Assembly: GCF_000972845.2 (NCBI RefSeq)
Contig: NC_040022.1
Location: 14,921,403-14,985,402 of the forward strand
DNA length: 64,000 nucleotides
Direction of reading: 5' to 3'
DNA from: Larimichthys crocea
Lineage: Eukaryota > Chordata > Actinopteri > Sciaenidae
Shown here one piece after another: positions 11,192 through 22,700 of this stretch. Below the pieces are notes generated by a model. It saw nothing but the letters and a program-made list of their open reading frames with translations, did not search any database and was not told the DNA's origin. Both the position numbers and the translations under genes were made by a program. The stretch's first letter is position 1, and each line of letters opens with the position of its first letter.

Positions 11192-11540
11192 GGTCGGCAC
11201 GGTGGTGCAGTGTTAGCACCGTCCGCCCAATGCAATAGGTTCCTGGTTCGTACTTTACTGTGTGGAGTTTGTAGCGTTTTTCCCCGTGTCTGCATGGGTC
11301 TCTCCAGGTACTCCGGCGTTCTCCCACAGCCTAAAAAAACATGCACTTAATAAGGAGTTGGTGACTCGAAATGGTCTATAGGTGTTAATGTGAGTGCGAA
11401 TGGTTTGTTTGACTCCATGTGCCCTGCGAGGACGGGCCGACTGTGTCGCCGGGTGTACCCTGCCTCTCGGCCAATGTCAGCTGGATAAAAACTCCAGCCT
11501 TTCCACGACCTTAGCAAAGAGCCGGTTACAGATAAATGTA
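11192..11540 (+). mobile_element. tRNA-related teleost SINE-like repeat
   Basis: It opens ggtcggcacggtggtgcagt and carries a degenerate B-box-like ggttcctggttcg. Then come the very common fish segments around ctgtgtggagtttg, ctccaggtactccggc, gaatgtgagt-like and taccctgcctctcgg, ending in ctggataaaaactccagcc. It lies in the intron before the copy-2 somatomedin-B exon. Confidence 0.75.
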
Positions 11541-11613
11541 CAGTATGTATGTATGTAAGTTAAAGATATAAATAAGTGTTGATCTTTTTGTACTGTGCTG
11601 TGTGGTGCTGCAG

Positions 11614-11739
11614 GCTGTGCAGGTCCGCCAGTGCTGTGCTGCCCTATAGGGAGTAAATGTTTCAGGGTTGCTACTGTGATGAGGGTGATGTGACGTATAA
11701 CGACTGCTGTCCTGACTACAACGTCAACCTGCAAACAAC
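11614..11739 (+). pseudogene. Broken somatomedin-B-like exon, copy 2
   Basis: It aligns with 906-1028 and keeps the acceptor, donor and NDCC-like core, but indels in the middle shift the frame into a TGA. At least one extra base lies near the 3' end. Confidence 0.65.
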
Positions 11740-12349
11740 GTAAGTAAGGGTGCCAGAAAATAAGTAAGGTAAAAAGTTTATGTCTGTTATGACTTTGAGG
11801 TTTTAAGGTTTACAGTGCAAGCTTTATTCTCAACTACAGCTTGTACCACGGCTCCACCACTACGCAGGCCAGTACTATATCGTAGGGTCCCGGATAGTTT
11901 GACAGGTTTTTTCTCTTTGCAATACCATGAGTTTACATTTTTATTATCATTATTTATACATTTTAAAAAATCAAATATGATATGAAAATAAGGCGGTCCT
12001 GTATATACAGCAAGAGGGAAACAGAGAGAGGCCGACAGTAAGCAGTATGTGTGCGGGATGAGCCAGAGGTGTATTGTGAAAACTGAAAGAGAAGGACTAG
12101 GTATTTTTTAGGTAATTACCTTAAAGTAAGGTAATTTACGTATCGAAATAAAAGGTAATATACCCACTCCAGTTACATTCTGTGAAAACATTGTAAGTGG
12201 TCCTCATAGTGACTTTGGTCCTGGGAGTTTCTGTTTTAACCGGGCATCAAAAGGGAGCTTTTAGGGGTATTGTAATGGATGAGCTGGTAATGTGACAACC
12301 TTACTTATTTCTAGACTGTATAATCTTACAATCTCATCCAACAGTCTCG

Positions 12350-15286
12350 TCAACAACAGCACTCCAAACACAGCAATCTGCAGGATGGAAATGTGAGCAG
12401 AAGAACTACACCAGCAGATTACAGCACAACTTCATCGTCTCTGTAAAGCAGCAACCATCACAACAAACAGCAATCTTAACTGGTTCGCTAACAGATGTCA
12501 TACAATTCAGCATCCCACAGGTCTAGTTACTACAGCACCATGAAGAAGGCAGCCAGTAAATCTACACCAGCAGATAATGGCCCGACTTCCATAGTCCTCG
12601 GAAATCAAGAAGCACCCAGCACAAAATATACAGTCTCTGCACTACAACAGCAGCAGCACTGCGACATCCACACTGGCCTCGGTCTCCACAGTCTTGCTAC
12701 CACAGCAACCAGGGAAAACCATGAGCAGTACATCTACACCAGCAGATAACAGCACACAATCAGCAGTCCCTCTGAAAACAGCAACAGCACAACAAAACAG
12801 CAATACTACCTCACAGTAGCAAATATCAGTATACTTTAGCACCGACAGTCTCTGATACTACAACTACAACGTTATGAAAGGCAGCACTGCAACATCGTAC
12901 ACTGGCAAATATGCCACAGCTTCATCATCTACAGTCTCATCAGCAACAGGACCCAGTACAACATCTGCAGGATTAAATGTGAGCACAACCTCGACCTCCA
13001 CAGTCCTCTACTACTACAGCACAAGTGAACAAACAGCACAACAAACACAATCCTGATATAACAGCAAATAGAATCAAGGCACACTGTGATGTCTACACGG
13101 GCAAAAATGTCACAACTTCATCACAACAGTTTCATCAAACAGCACCCAGCACACTTCTGCAGTACTGAATGTGAGCACAACCTCAGCCTCAACAGTTTCT
13201 AATACTACAGCAACAGTGACACAAGCAGCATACAGCTACACCAGCAGATGACAGCACAACTTCATCAGTCTCTGCAACAACAGTAACAAGCACAACACTA
13301 CAGTATTGAATGTGAACACACCTCTAATCCCTACAGTGACCAGCCCAGCAAACAGCAATACTGATGCTATTTCAGCAGATATCAGTACAACTTCAGCATC
13401 CACAGCCTCTAATACCACAGCCATCACCAAAACACACGCAGTACATCTGTGCATCAACAAGTAACAGCCAGCTTCATCAATCTCTGAAACAACAGCACCC
13501 AGCACAACAAACACAGTCTTGCGACTATAGCAAGCAGCAGCATGCGACATCCAACACTGCGGATAATGTCACACCTTCTCAGTCCCTCTGAAACAGCAAC
13601 CAGCACAACAAACAGCAATACTACCTCAACAGTGGCAAATATCAGTATAACTTTAGCCGACATCTCCGATACTACAACAACTAAATCAAAGGCAGCACTG
13701 CAACATCTACACTGGCAAATAATGCCACAGATTCATCATCACAGCCTCATCAGCAACGCCCAGTAAACATCTGCAGGATAAATGTGAGCACAACTCAACC
13801 TCCACATTCTCCACTACTACAGCAACAAGTGAAACAACAGCAACAACACACAATCTCTGATACTACAGCAACTAGAAATCAAAGCAGCCTGTGACGTCTA
13901 CACCGGGCAAAATGTCAAAACTCATCATTTACAGTTTCATCAACATCAGCACCCAGCACAACTTCTGCAGTACGGAATGTGAACACAACCTCAACTCCAC
14001 AGTTTCTAATATACAGCACCAGCAATATTATGTCAACACTAGCAAGCGTCAGTGCAACTTTAGCACCGAGGTCCTCTGATAGTGCAACTATATGAAAGGC
14101 AGCACTGCAAAATCACACTGGCAAATAATGCACAGCTTCATCATCTACAGTCTCTCAGCAACAGGAGCCAGTACAACATCTGCAGGATTAAATGTGAGCA
14201 CAACCTCGCCTCCACAGTCTCTACTACCGCAGCGGACCAGTGAAACAACCATCAGTACACTGAATCAGCAGATAACACCACATCATCATCAGACCTCGGT
14301 AACGACAGCAACAGCACAACAAATGTGCTACCAGCACCAGTAACAACTCTGCAGTACTGAATGTGAGCACAACCTCGCCTCTTAATCCTACAGGGACCAG
14401 CCCAGCAAACAGCAATACTGATGCTATTCAGCAATATCAGTACAACTTCAGCATCCACAGTCTCTAATACCACAGCCCAGAACAGAAACACACAGCAGTA
14501 CATCTGCATCAACATAACAGCACAGCTTCATCATCTCTGAAAAACAGCACCCAGCACAACAAACACAGTTACTGCTAATGAAACAACACGCATGAAGGCA
14601 GCACGGCGACATCAACACTAGCAAATATGTCACAACTTCATCATCTACAGTTCATCAGCACAGGACCCAGTCAAACATATGTGGTACTTGAATTTGAGCA
14701 CAGTTCCAACCTCACACACTCTGCTACTACAGCAACCACTGAAACAAGCAGTATGACTACACCAGCAGAATACAGCACACTCATCCTTCCTGTAAGAACA
14801 GCACCGTACAACCCCAAAAGCAAACTACCTCAACACGAGCAGATATCAGTGCAACTTTAGCAACCACAGTCTCTCGAACTGCAGAAACAAGCAATACAAT
14901 GGCGAATAATGTCACAACTCCATCATCCAGTCTTGTCGGCAACAACACCCGTCAACATCTCCGGTACTGAATCTGAGTACAACCGCGCTTCTACAGTCTC
15001 TAATAGTACAGCAACCCCTGAAAACAAGCAGCAGTAACATTACACCAGCAGATAACAGCAAAACTTCAACACAACTGCAATTTCTAAAGTACCTACACAC
15101 CAAACAGTAGTACTTCCTCTAGCTTACCAATACCAGCAACAACTTCTGCATTGCAACAGTGTTGGTTACAGCACCCAGACAAAAACAACAGTGCATCTGC
15201 GTCTACTACAGAAACCACCCAAACAAGTAGCAGTACTACACCTACACCAGTAGATGGACTCACAAATTCAGCATCCACAGTCCCAG
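12350..15286 (+). pseudogene. Indel-rich mucin exon of copy 2
   Basis: Longer than in copies 1 and 3 and built from the same blocks, but the frame changes repeatedly (for example cctcgcctccacag where the others have cctcgacctccacag). It ends at tcccag/gttggt like the other copies. From about 15190 the sequence becomes nearly identical to copy 1 without further noise. Confidence 0.6.
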
Positions 15287-15289
15287 GTT

Positions 15290-18200
15290 GGTCTTTATGA
15301 TCGTGTAGTAAAGAGATGAATTCATTCTTTACATAACTGCTGAAAAAAATTGGGTCTGAGCCAACAACAACATGAACTCATGATGACTCACCACCTCAGT
15401 GTTTGTTTCCTTGTCCTCATCACAGGGACAACACTGACAGAAACTAGTATAATGCTGGATACTAGTAGTGCCACATCTTCACCAGCAGATGGGAGCAAAT
15501 CTGGAGTTTCCAACAAAGAGACCACCACCAGCTCAGATAAAGGTGCAGTCATTCACATGTTGGTTACTTCCGTGATGCAGTTCACATTTTGAATGGCAAA
15601 ATGAATTCATATTTGCACCTCTCTTTTGTCAGATTCCCAAACAGTGACTGTTCACCTAAAACTTTCTGTTTTATCTCATAATGGGGAAAACAAGGATGCA
15701 CTGTTAGAGGCTATATCTAATGTAAGTCAATAATTTTCACATGATGCATTCACAGTATCACAAAAACAGTATTAAACACACATCTCTCCTCTCTCACAGT
15801 TTGTATCCCAGGCACTTCTCCCGGAGAACTGTGAGGGCTGCACTGGAACTATCAGACACATCAAATCCACCTGAGAAAGGGCCCATGTTTCAGCTGTTTG
15901 GACACATCAGACACACCACCACACATGGAATAAACTGTAAAAATACTTCACTGTTTACTACTGCACATATATTATTCTGTGATTTTGCATTGTTCTTCTG
16001 CACATGAATGTAGAATCTGTAGGCAAGAGACCATGACTTAAGCATTCTGGTTTACATTTGTACTCCAGGTAGTGCTGAATAGTCACATTTAATCAGGTCT
16101 GTTTGGAAGCAGGTAAACAGGCCATGTAGAAAGCACAAGAGGTGGAAGGCACTGGCTGAAATTCAATTTCAGGAGCTGGAATCGGCTATCGTCAGACAAC
16201 GATTTGGCTTTTTATTAGCATTAAAAGTTATCTGCATTCATATGCTGACATCTGTCAGAAATGTGTCTTGTCGCGTATTAAGTTGTTAAGTTGAGTGAAT
16301 GAATAACCGTATCCAATTTCTGGATACATTATTCTTGATATTGATATTCTTACAGCTGTGCATATACTGTGTGCATATTCTACACAGTAGGCCTAATGGA
16401 CATGATACAGTGTGTTTAAAGGATGATTTTGCATAACTAGAAATTGATTACTATCACTATATTGTTTGATTATTCAAAATGTTGTTTCCATTTGTTGCAC
16501 TGTTCCAATAAATGAGCTCTGTTGTTGGATCTGTGTTACCATTAGTCAGTTCATTTCAACTGCAACTGCATTCTTGAAATGTTTACCTACGGGACTGAAC
16601 ATCCGTAATGTGATACGATTATGTGAAGCAAGGTGTTTCCTGGTTTACAATAGCATTATTCTTGTCCAGAATTACCCTGAATTAGTTGCACACACAGAGT
16701 CATGGATTGGCTTGTATTGTACTTTCTTCTGCTGGCGTTGCTACCTCTGTATGATGGTGAGTAAAACATTATCACATCCAATAGTATTTATAGTAAACAG
16801 TTTATTAAAAATAATTTTTATTTTTATTTTTATTTTTTTTACTTAATTAATACAAAAACTAATTCATTGCCAAATTATTTAATAATTTAAAATAACCCAT
16901 TCTTGAGAATTGGGACAAAACCTTATTTTGGGGTTTTGTTTTGTTTTTTTATTCAATTATGCAAAGACTGTATTTTAAAAATATATATATTTCTTGGCCA
17001 ATAACAGGACAACCTTCCCCTAATTACGTCTTTTTTAAATATACATTTTATTTGTAGCTGAGGACTTTGTCAACTCCATCAGGTACTTTAAATGTCATAG
17101 TATTATCATATAAAACATGAAGGAAATGTTTTAATGATGTTTGTTGTCTGAAGTACAAGATGATTTAATTAGCTGTATAATCAAAACGTTTGATATCTTT
17201 AGTTCAAGAAATGAATACAATTTAACGTTGACAACTTAAAATTTCCTGTACCAAAAGAACTTCTCAATGACATGAATTCATTTTATAAACCATTATGAAC
17301 ATTTATTTAATGAATAAAACAGAAAAAATGTGTCTGACAGAGGTGACTTCTCTGAGAGTTGACAGCCAACTGATGGAGTTGACATCATAAATAACACAAC
17401 AAGATAGTTCACTAACATAAACTCAATGATGTCACATATTTGTTTTATTTTTACAACCCATTTTTCTCCATCTTTTCCTCTCGTAGTTTTGTTCTTCTAC
17501 TTTTTTTTCTGGCTGATTTTCTATTCTCTCTCTTCTCTTTCTCTCATACTCTCTGTTCCTGCCCCTCATAGTCACTGATATGGATCCATTGAAACACTTG
17601 ATTAATGTAGCAATGGTTAACACTCACAAGTTTAGTTCCACTTCAGTTATTGTCCACAGGTTTAAGCTAAATTAGTCAGTTTATAGGTTATAAGCAATTA
17701 AAGTAAACACAATCTAACTGTTATCATATAAGATGTTGGTTAGGGGTCAGTGTAATGGAATTGTCCTGTGTATAAATAACTGCAGTATATAAGCACTTTA
17801 TATATAACAAATACATCTAGACTATTAAAGGTGAGCACAATCTCGGCCTCTGTTACAACAGCAAACAGCACAGCAAGCAGAAATGCTCCTGCTATTGCAG
17901 CAGATATCAGTACAACTTCTGCATCCATAGTTTCTAACACCATGTGAGCACAACCTCAGCCTCTGCAGTCTCTAATACTACAACAGTCAGCACAACAAAC
18001 AACAGCAATACTACTGGTTCTCTAACATATACAACTTCATCTAAACCAACAGTATAACTTCAGCATTAACAGTTCCTGATACTACAGAAAGTAGCATGAA
18101 AGAAAGCACTGGCAAATATCTACAATATCTGTAGTACTAAATGTGAGCACAACCTCAACCTCCACAGTGTCTAATATTACAGCAACCACTGAAACAACCA

Positions 18201-18760
18201 GCAGTACATCTAAACCAACACGTGACAGCACAACTTCATCAGTTCTATGTATATAATCTTTTTTTTCATGCTTTTGACCTGTGCAATCATTTGTCATGCA
18301 TGGAAATTAACTGTGCTCTAGCCTGAATGTTGCAGGGTAACTGAGCTGATCTAGCTCTGAAAACCATTAGTATGCTTTGGTAAAAGTGAATGTGATTGCT
18401 CACTTCTGATGCACCAGACAGTTTGTTGTGTCATCCAATGCTCGACTTGAATGTTGTTTTACCTGAATCTCAATCAAATGACATAACAATGTCCTCTTCA
18501 CTATCTTTTCATCTTCTAGGTCAAACAACAGCTACACCCACACCAACAGGTAATATCCACATCTCACTGTGCAATGCCTTTTGTCTCTAGTTAAACCCAC
18601 AATTAAACAGCAACACCCCTTTCAAGACTCTCTGTTGCATCTAACCAAGATGTCTCAAACATTTTTGCCATTCTCATTCTGATTTGGATCACTGCCAACA
18701 TGTCCTTGGAAACTAACAGCTCTGCCAGATATATCTCACTGGTTTCCTCAATCTAGAAAT
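15290..18760 (+). repeat. Near-identical tandem segment (copy of 3580-7080)
   Basis: From 15290 the sequence follows 3580 onwards at an offset of about 11692 bases. It drifts only a few bases over more than 3 kb and has rare substitutions. This marks a very recent duplication covering the 3' end of one gene copy and the 5' end of the next. Confidence 0.85.
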
Positions 18761-21700
18761 TTGTGACTACAACTACCACTGCCATTACTATTACACTATC
18801 CCAAAAGCTGTGCCAGTAATCTGTTTGATAACTGATCTGCTAATCATGATTTTGTAAGTTATCAGAGTGGTCTTCAGATAACACACTGAAATAGCAGTTG
18901 TAAATCAGTGTTGATCTTTTATACAACTGTACGGTGTGTGCTGCAGGCTGTGCAGGTCCACCCGTGCTGTGCTGCGCTGCTGGGTGTAGGAGGGGATCAT
19001 GTTTCTGTGATGAGATCTGCTTGTCACTTAACGACTGCTGTTCTGACTACAGATCAACCTGCACACAACGTAAGTGAGAGTGAACCCAAATAAAAGAAAG
19101 GTACACAGTTATGTCAGTTTAGGATATGACTTTGAGGTTTTAAGGATTACAGTCAAAATCTTTATTTCTCGACTACAGCTTTTACCACTGCGCCGCCACC
19201 AAGCAGCAGTACTACATCTTAGGATTATTGATACCTTTTCGATACCACGTGTTCAAAATTATGATCATTATTTTTACATGAAATTGTATCTAAAGTACTG
19301 AAGTTGTTAAATCTACAAGCAGAATGAAGCAATCTGTAATCAATTTATTATTAAGAAATGTGAAACTACCTGGTTGGTGCTGATGACATTTGGTATCACA
19401 TTGGTTTTGATGGGCTAAAAAAGAAGCTTCTTCCACATGCAGCTTACCTTCTACTGTGAAAACCAGACGATCACCTCTGTGACTGTAAACTGCCAGACAG
19501 CACTAAACTGCAGGTGTGCTCTGTCTGTGTGTGAGTAACTGCTGAGATACACAGAAAATCTCAAACTAAACCCTTGAACTAGTTGCCACTAATGCCAAAC
19601 CGTAGGTTGTATCAAAAAAACGACCATATAAAGGTGCCCCATGCTCCTTTGGGAAACGTCTCCTCTCCAATTTACATGGGAGTAGATGGGTCTGTCAGTG
19701 GGTGATCCTGGAGCATCAGCGCGCCCCCCGCCATAACTATACCTTTGACAGCTTCAGCAGTGATAGTGCTACGTAGCTCACAGATTTTCTTATGATTCAT
19801 TTTTTGTGAAGGACCTCTGTTTTTAACCGTGGTATCAAAAGATATTAATTTTTTTTTAAATACTAGTATTTTATGGAAGTTTAAAATTCTGGTATTGTGA
19901 CAACCTTACTTCTTCTACACTGGCAAATAATCTTACAACTTCATCATCCACAGCCTCGTCAACATCAGCACCCAGTACAACATCTGCAGTACTGAATGTA
20001 AGCACAACTTCGACCTCCACAGTTTCTAATACCACAGCAACCACTGACACAAGCAGCAGTACAGCTACACCAGCAGATGACAGCACAACTTCATCAGTCT
20101 CTGCAACATCAGCACCCAGCACAACTTCTGCAGTACTGAATGTGAACACAACCTCAACCTCCACAGTCTCTACTACCGCAGCGACCAGTGAAACAACCAT
20201 CAGTACATATGAATCAGCAGGTAACACCACAACATCATCAGACTCTGTAACGACAGCAACAAGCACAACAAATAGCTATACTACCTTAGCATCTATAGCA
20301 ACAGCACCCAGTACAACATCTGCAGTATTGAATGTGAGCACAACCTCAGCCTCTAATCCTACAATGACCAGCTCAGCAAACAGCAATACTGATGCTATTT
20401 CAGCAGATATCAGTACAACTTCAGCATCCACAGCCTCTAATACCACAGCCATCACCGAAACACACAGCAGTACATCTACATCAGCAAGTAACGGCACAGC
20501 TTCATCAATCTCCGAAAAAACAACCTCCACATTCTCTGCTACTACAGCAACAAGTGAAACAAGCAGTATGACTACAGCAGCAGATAACAGCACACCTTCA
20601 TCCTTCTCTGTAAGAACAGCATCCAGTACAACAAACAGCAATACTACCTCAACACGAGCAGATATCAGTGCAACTTTAGCAACCACAATCTCTGATACTG
20701 CAGGAACAAGCAATACAATGGCAATTAATGTTACATCATCCGCAGTCTTGTCGGCAACAACACCCAGTACAACATCTCTGGTACTGAATCTGAGTACAAC
20801 CGCCGCTTCTACAGTCTCTAATAGTACAGCAACCCCTGAAACAAGCAGCAGTACATCTACACCAGCAGATAACAGCACAACTTCAACACTGACTGCAATT
20901 TCTAAAGCACCCTACACACCAAACAGTAGTACTTCCTCTATGCTACCAAATACCAGCACAACTTCTGCATTGCCAACAGTTGTTGTTACAGCACCCAGAA
21001 CAAAAAACAACAGTGCATCTGCGTCAACAGATACCAGCCCATCCCTGTTATCCACAGTCTCTTCAACAGCACCCAGTGCAACAAGCAGCACTACTGCACT
21101 ACTAAATTACTAAATTACTATAAAGTTTGCTACTACAGCAACCAGCCAAACAAGTAGCAGTACTACACCTAGACCAGTAGATGGACTCACAAATTCAGCA
21201 TCCACAGTCCCAGGTTGGTCTTTATGATCATGTAGAAATCTAAAGAGAATTAATTGTTTATGTAACTGCTGAAAAAAAATTGGTCTGAGCCAACAATAAT
21301 CTGATGATGAACTGATTACTGATAAACTCATGATGACTCACCACCTCAGTGTTTGTTTCCTTGTCCTCATCACAGGGACAACACTGACAGAAACTAGTAC
21401 AACTCTGGATACTAGTAGTGCCACATCTTCACCAGCAGATGGGAGCAAATCTGCCACCACCAGCTCAGATAAAGGTGCAGTCATTCACATGTTGGTTACT
21501 TCCGTGATGCAGTTCACATTTTGAATGGCAAAATAAATTAATATTTGCACCTCTCTTTTGTCAGATTCCCAAACAGTGACTGTTCACCTAAAACTTTCTG
21601 TTTTACCTCATAATGGGGAAAACAAGGATGCACTGTTAGAGGCTATATCTAATGTAAGTCAATAATTTTCACATGATGCATTCACAGTATCACAAAAACA

Positions 21701-21806
21701 GTATTAAACACACATCTCTCCTCTCTCACAGTTTGTATCCCAGGCACTTCTCCCGGAGAACTGTGAGGGCTGCACTGGAACTATCAGACACATCAAATCC
21801 ACCTGA
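16702..21806 (+). CDS. Secreted somatomedin-B / mucin-like protein, copy 3 (one nonsense codon)
   Basis: Inferred exons: 16702-16756 (signal peptide), 18520-18549 (Thr/Pro linker), 18947-19069 (somatomedin-B-like), 19867-21213 (mucin), 21376-21474, 21565-21653 and 21732-21806 (stop). They sum to 1818 bp, or 606 codons, and all phases agree, which supports the model. The only defect is an in-frame TAA at 21111-21113 inside a short tandem duplication (taaattac twice) in the mucin exon. The frame is open again up to the exon end. Exon 21376-21474 is 18 bp shorter than in copies 1 and 2. An optional 30-bp exon near 19179 is possible but not needed. Predicted product: secreted, with a Cys-rich head, glycosylated stem and small C-terminal module. 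I do not recognise an orthologue. Confidence 0.6.
18520..18549 (+). CDS. 30-bp Thr/Pro linker exon, copy 3
   Basis: Between acceptor cttctag and donor gtaata, phase 1-1, encoding QTTATPTPT. Confidence 0.55.
18766..18773. other. Empty transposon insertion site
   Basis: Here gtg-actacaac-taccactg is uninterrupted. In unit 1 the same flanks are separated by the transposon ends, with actacaac on both sides (725-732 and 7089-7096). Confidence 0.75.
18947..19069 (+). CDS. Somatomedin-B-like exon, copy 3
   Basis: Coding sequence appears identical to 906-1028; same acceptor and donor positions, phase 1-1, ten cysteines. Confidence 0.75.
19867..21213 (+). CDS. Ser/Thr-rich mucin exon, copy 3
   Basis: 449 codons of the same repeat blocks as copy 1, with several blocks lost. 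TAA at 21111-21113 is in frame. The segment around it (about 21025-21130) has no counterpart in copy 1. Confidence 0.6.
21376..21806 (+). CDS. C-terminal exons of copy 3
   Basis: 21376-21474, 21565-21653 and 21732-21806, with the same splice sites, CEGC motif and stop as copies 1 and 2. Confidence 0.6.
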
Positions 21807-22339
21807 AAAAGGGCCCATGTTTCTGTGTCTTTTATTTGCATCCCTCCTGTAGAACATACAGTAACAATACAATTTGAGACTACACATACTTACATTAGCA
21901 CACATTCACACATACATACACACACACACACACTCACCCCCTTGTACCAACTTTACTTTAGTATTCCGTTTGATAGTTTAGAGATCACTGTTTTGTTTTC
22001 CTCCAGTTGGAGTGATTTTGTGTTATTCAGATTTTATCTTTCTTAGCTTTTCCTCCAGTTAGTTCGGAGTGTTTCTTAGTTTTCTATATTTTCCCTATCA
22101 GGTTTTGTTTCCTCCCTTTTGGCACGCCTTTTGTTTGTTACATTTTTTTTTTTGTTATTTTCCCTTGTTGGGTTAGGTACTTCGATTCATAGATTAGGAC
22201 GGGTTAGTTTATTATTTTCCAGGATAAGAGGGTTAAACCTACAGAGACTTATTGGACAGCTGCGATTTACGTCATAGAACTAACTTAACTTTTTATTTTC
22301 ACCAGTTGTTCTCATGATTTCGTGTCTTACCTGGTTAAA

Positions 22340-22700
22340 TAAAATAAAAACAATAGTGTGTGTGCTCCAGGCTGTGTAGGCCCTGTGGCATGCAACTTCT
22401 TGTGCAAACAATATATGTGTAGGTAGACACGTGAAATCAAAGGTGCACAGCTTCAAGCTTACAGTGTAAGTCAGTTAAGGAAATATCTATTTACTGCAGT
22501 TCCTGCACTGACAAATACAAAAACAAGACAGTACAACATCTACATCAGTAGGTGGCAGTAAATCCCCAGCAACAACAGTCTGCTACTGCAGCATGTAGCA
22601 ATCAAGATGCACATTGAGATGACAGCACTTCAGCACAGTCTCTACCACTACAGGCTAGTAATTAACATTTTCTATGCTAAAGGTCATTCAAAACTTACAT
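22340..22700 (+). pseudogene. Remnant of a fourth array unit
   Basis: ctccaggctgtgtaggccc resembles the start of a somatomedin-B exon. About 180 bases later gcagttcctgcactgac and Thr/Ser-coding scraps (acatctacatcagtaggtgg) resemble the next parts. No frame is open. Confidence 0.4.

Larger units (their letters stand above)
5010..15874 (+). pseudogene. Somatomedin-B / mucin-like gene, copy 2 (disrupted)
   Basis: Intact exons are the signal-peptide exon 5010-5064 (MDWLVLYFLLLALLPLYDG, phase 1 donor gtgagt), the 30-bp exon 6836-6865, and the C-terminal exons 15426-15542, 15633-15721 and 15800-15874. A second, diverged 27-bp version of the small exon is at 10812-10838. The somatomedin-B exon (11614-11739) has frameshifts that bring a TGA into frame. 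The mucin region (about 12350-15286) matches copies 1 and 3 but carries a single-base indel every few tens of bases, so no frame is open for long. The gene is also split by transposon sequence, an L2-like remnant and two assembly gaps. It is either a true pseudogene or a gene spoiled by uncorrected long-read errors. Confidence 0.55.

Noticed and set aside
1..22000. CRISPR-like or other prokaryotic repeat array
   Set aside because: The repeats are long eukaryotic gene duplications and microsatellites without regular short repeat-spacer structure.
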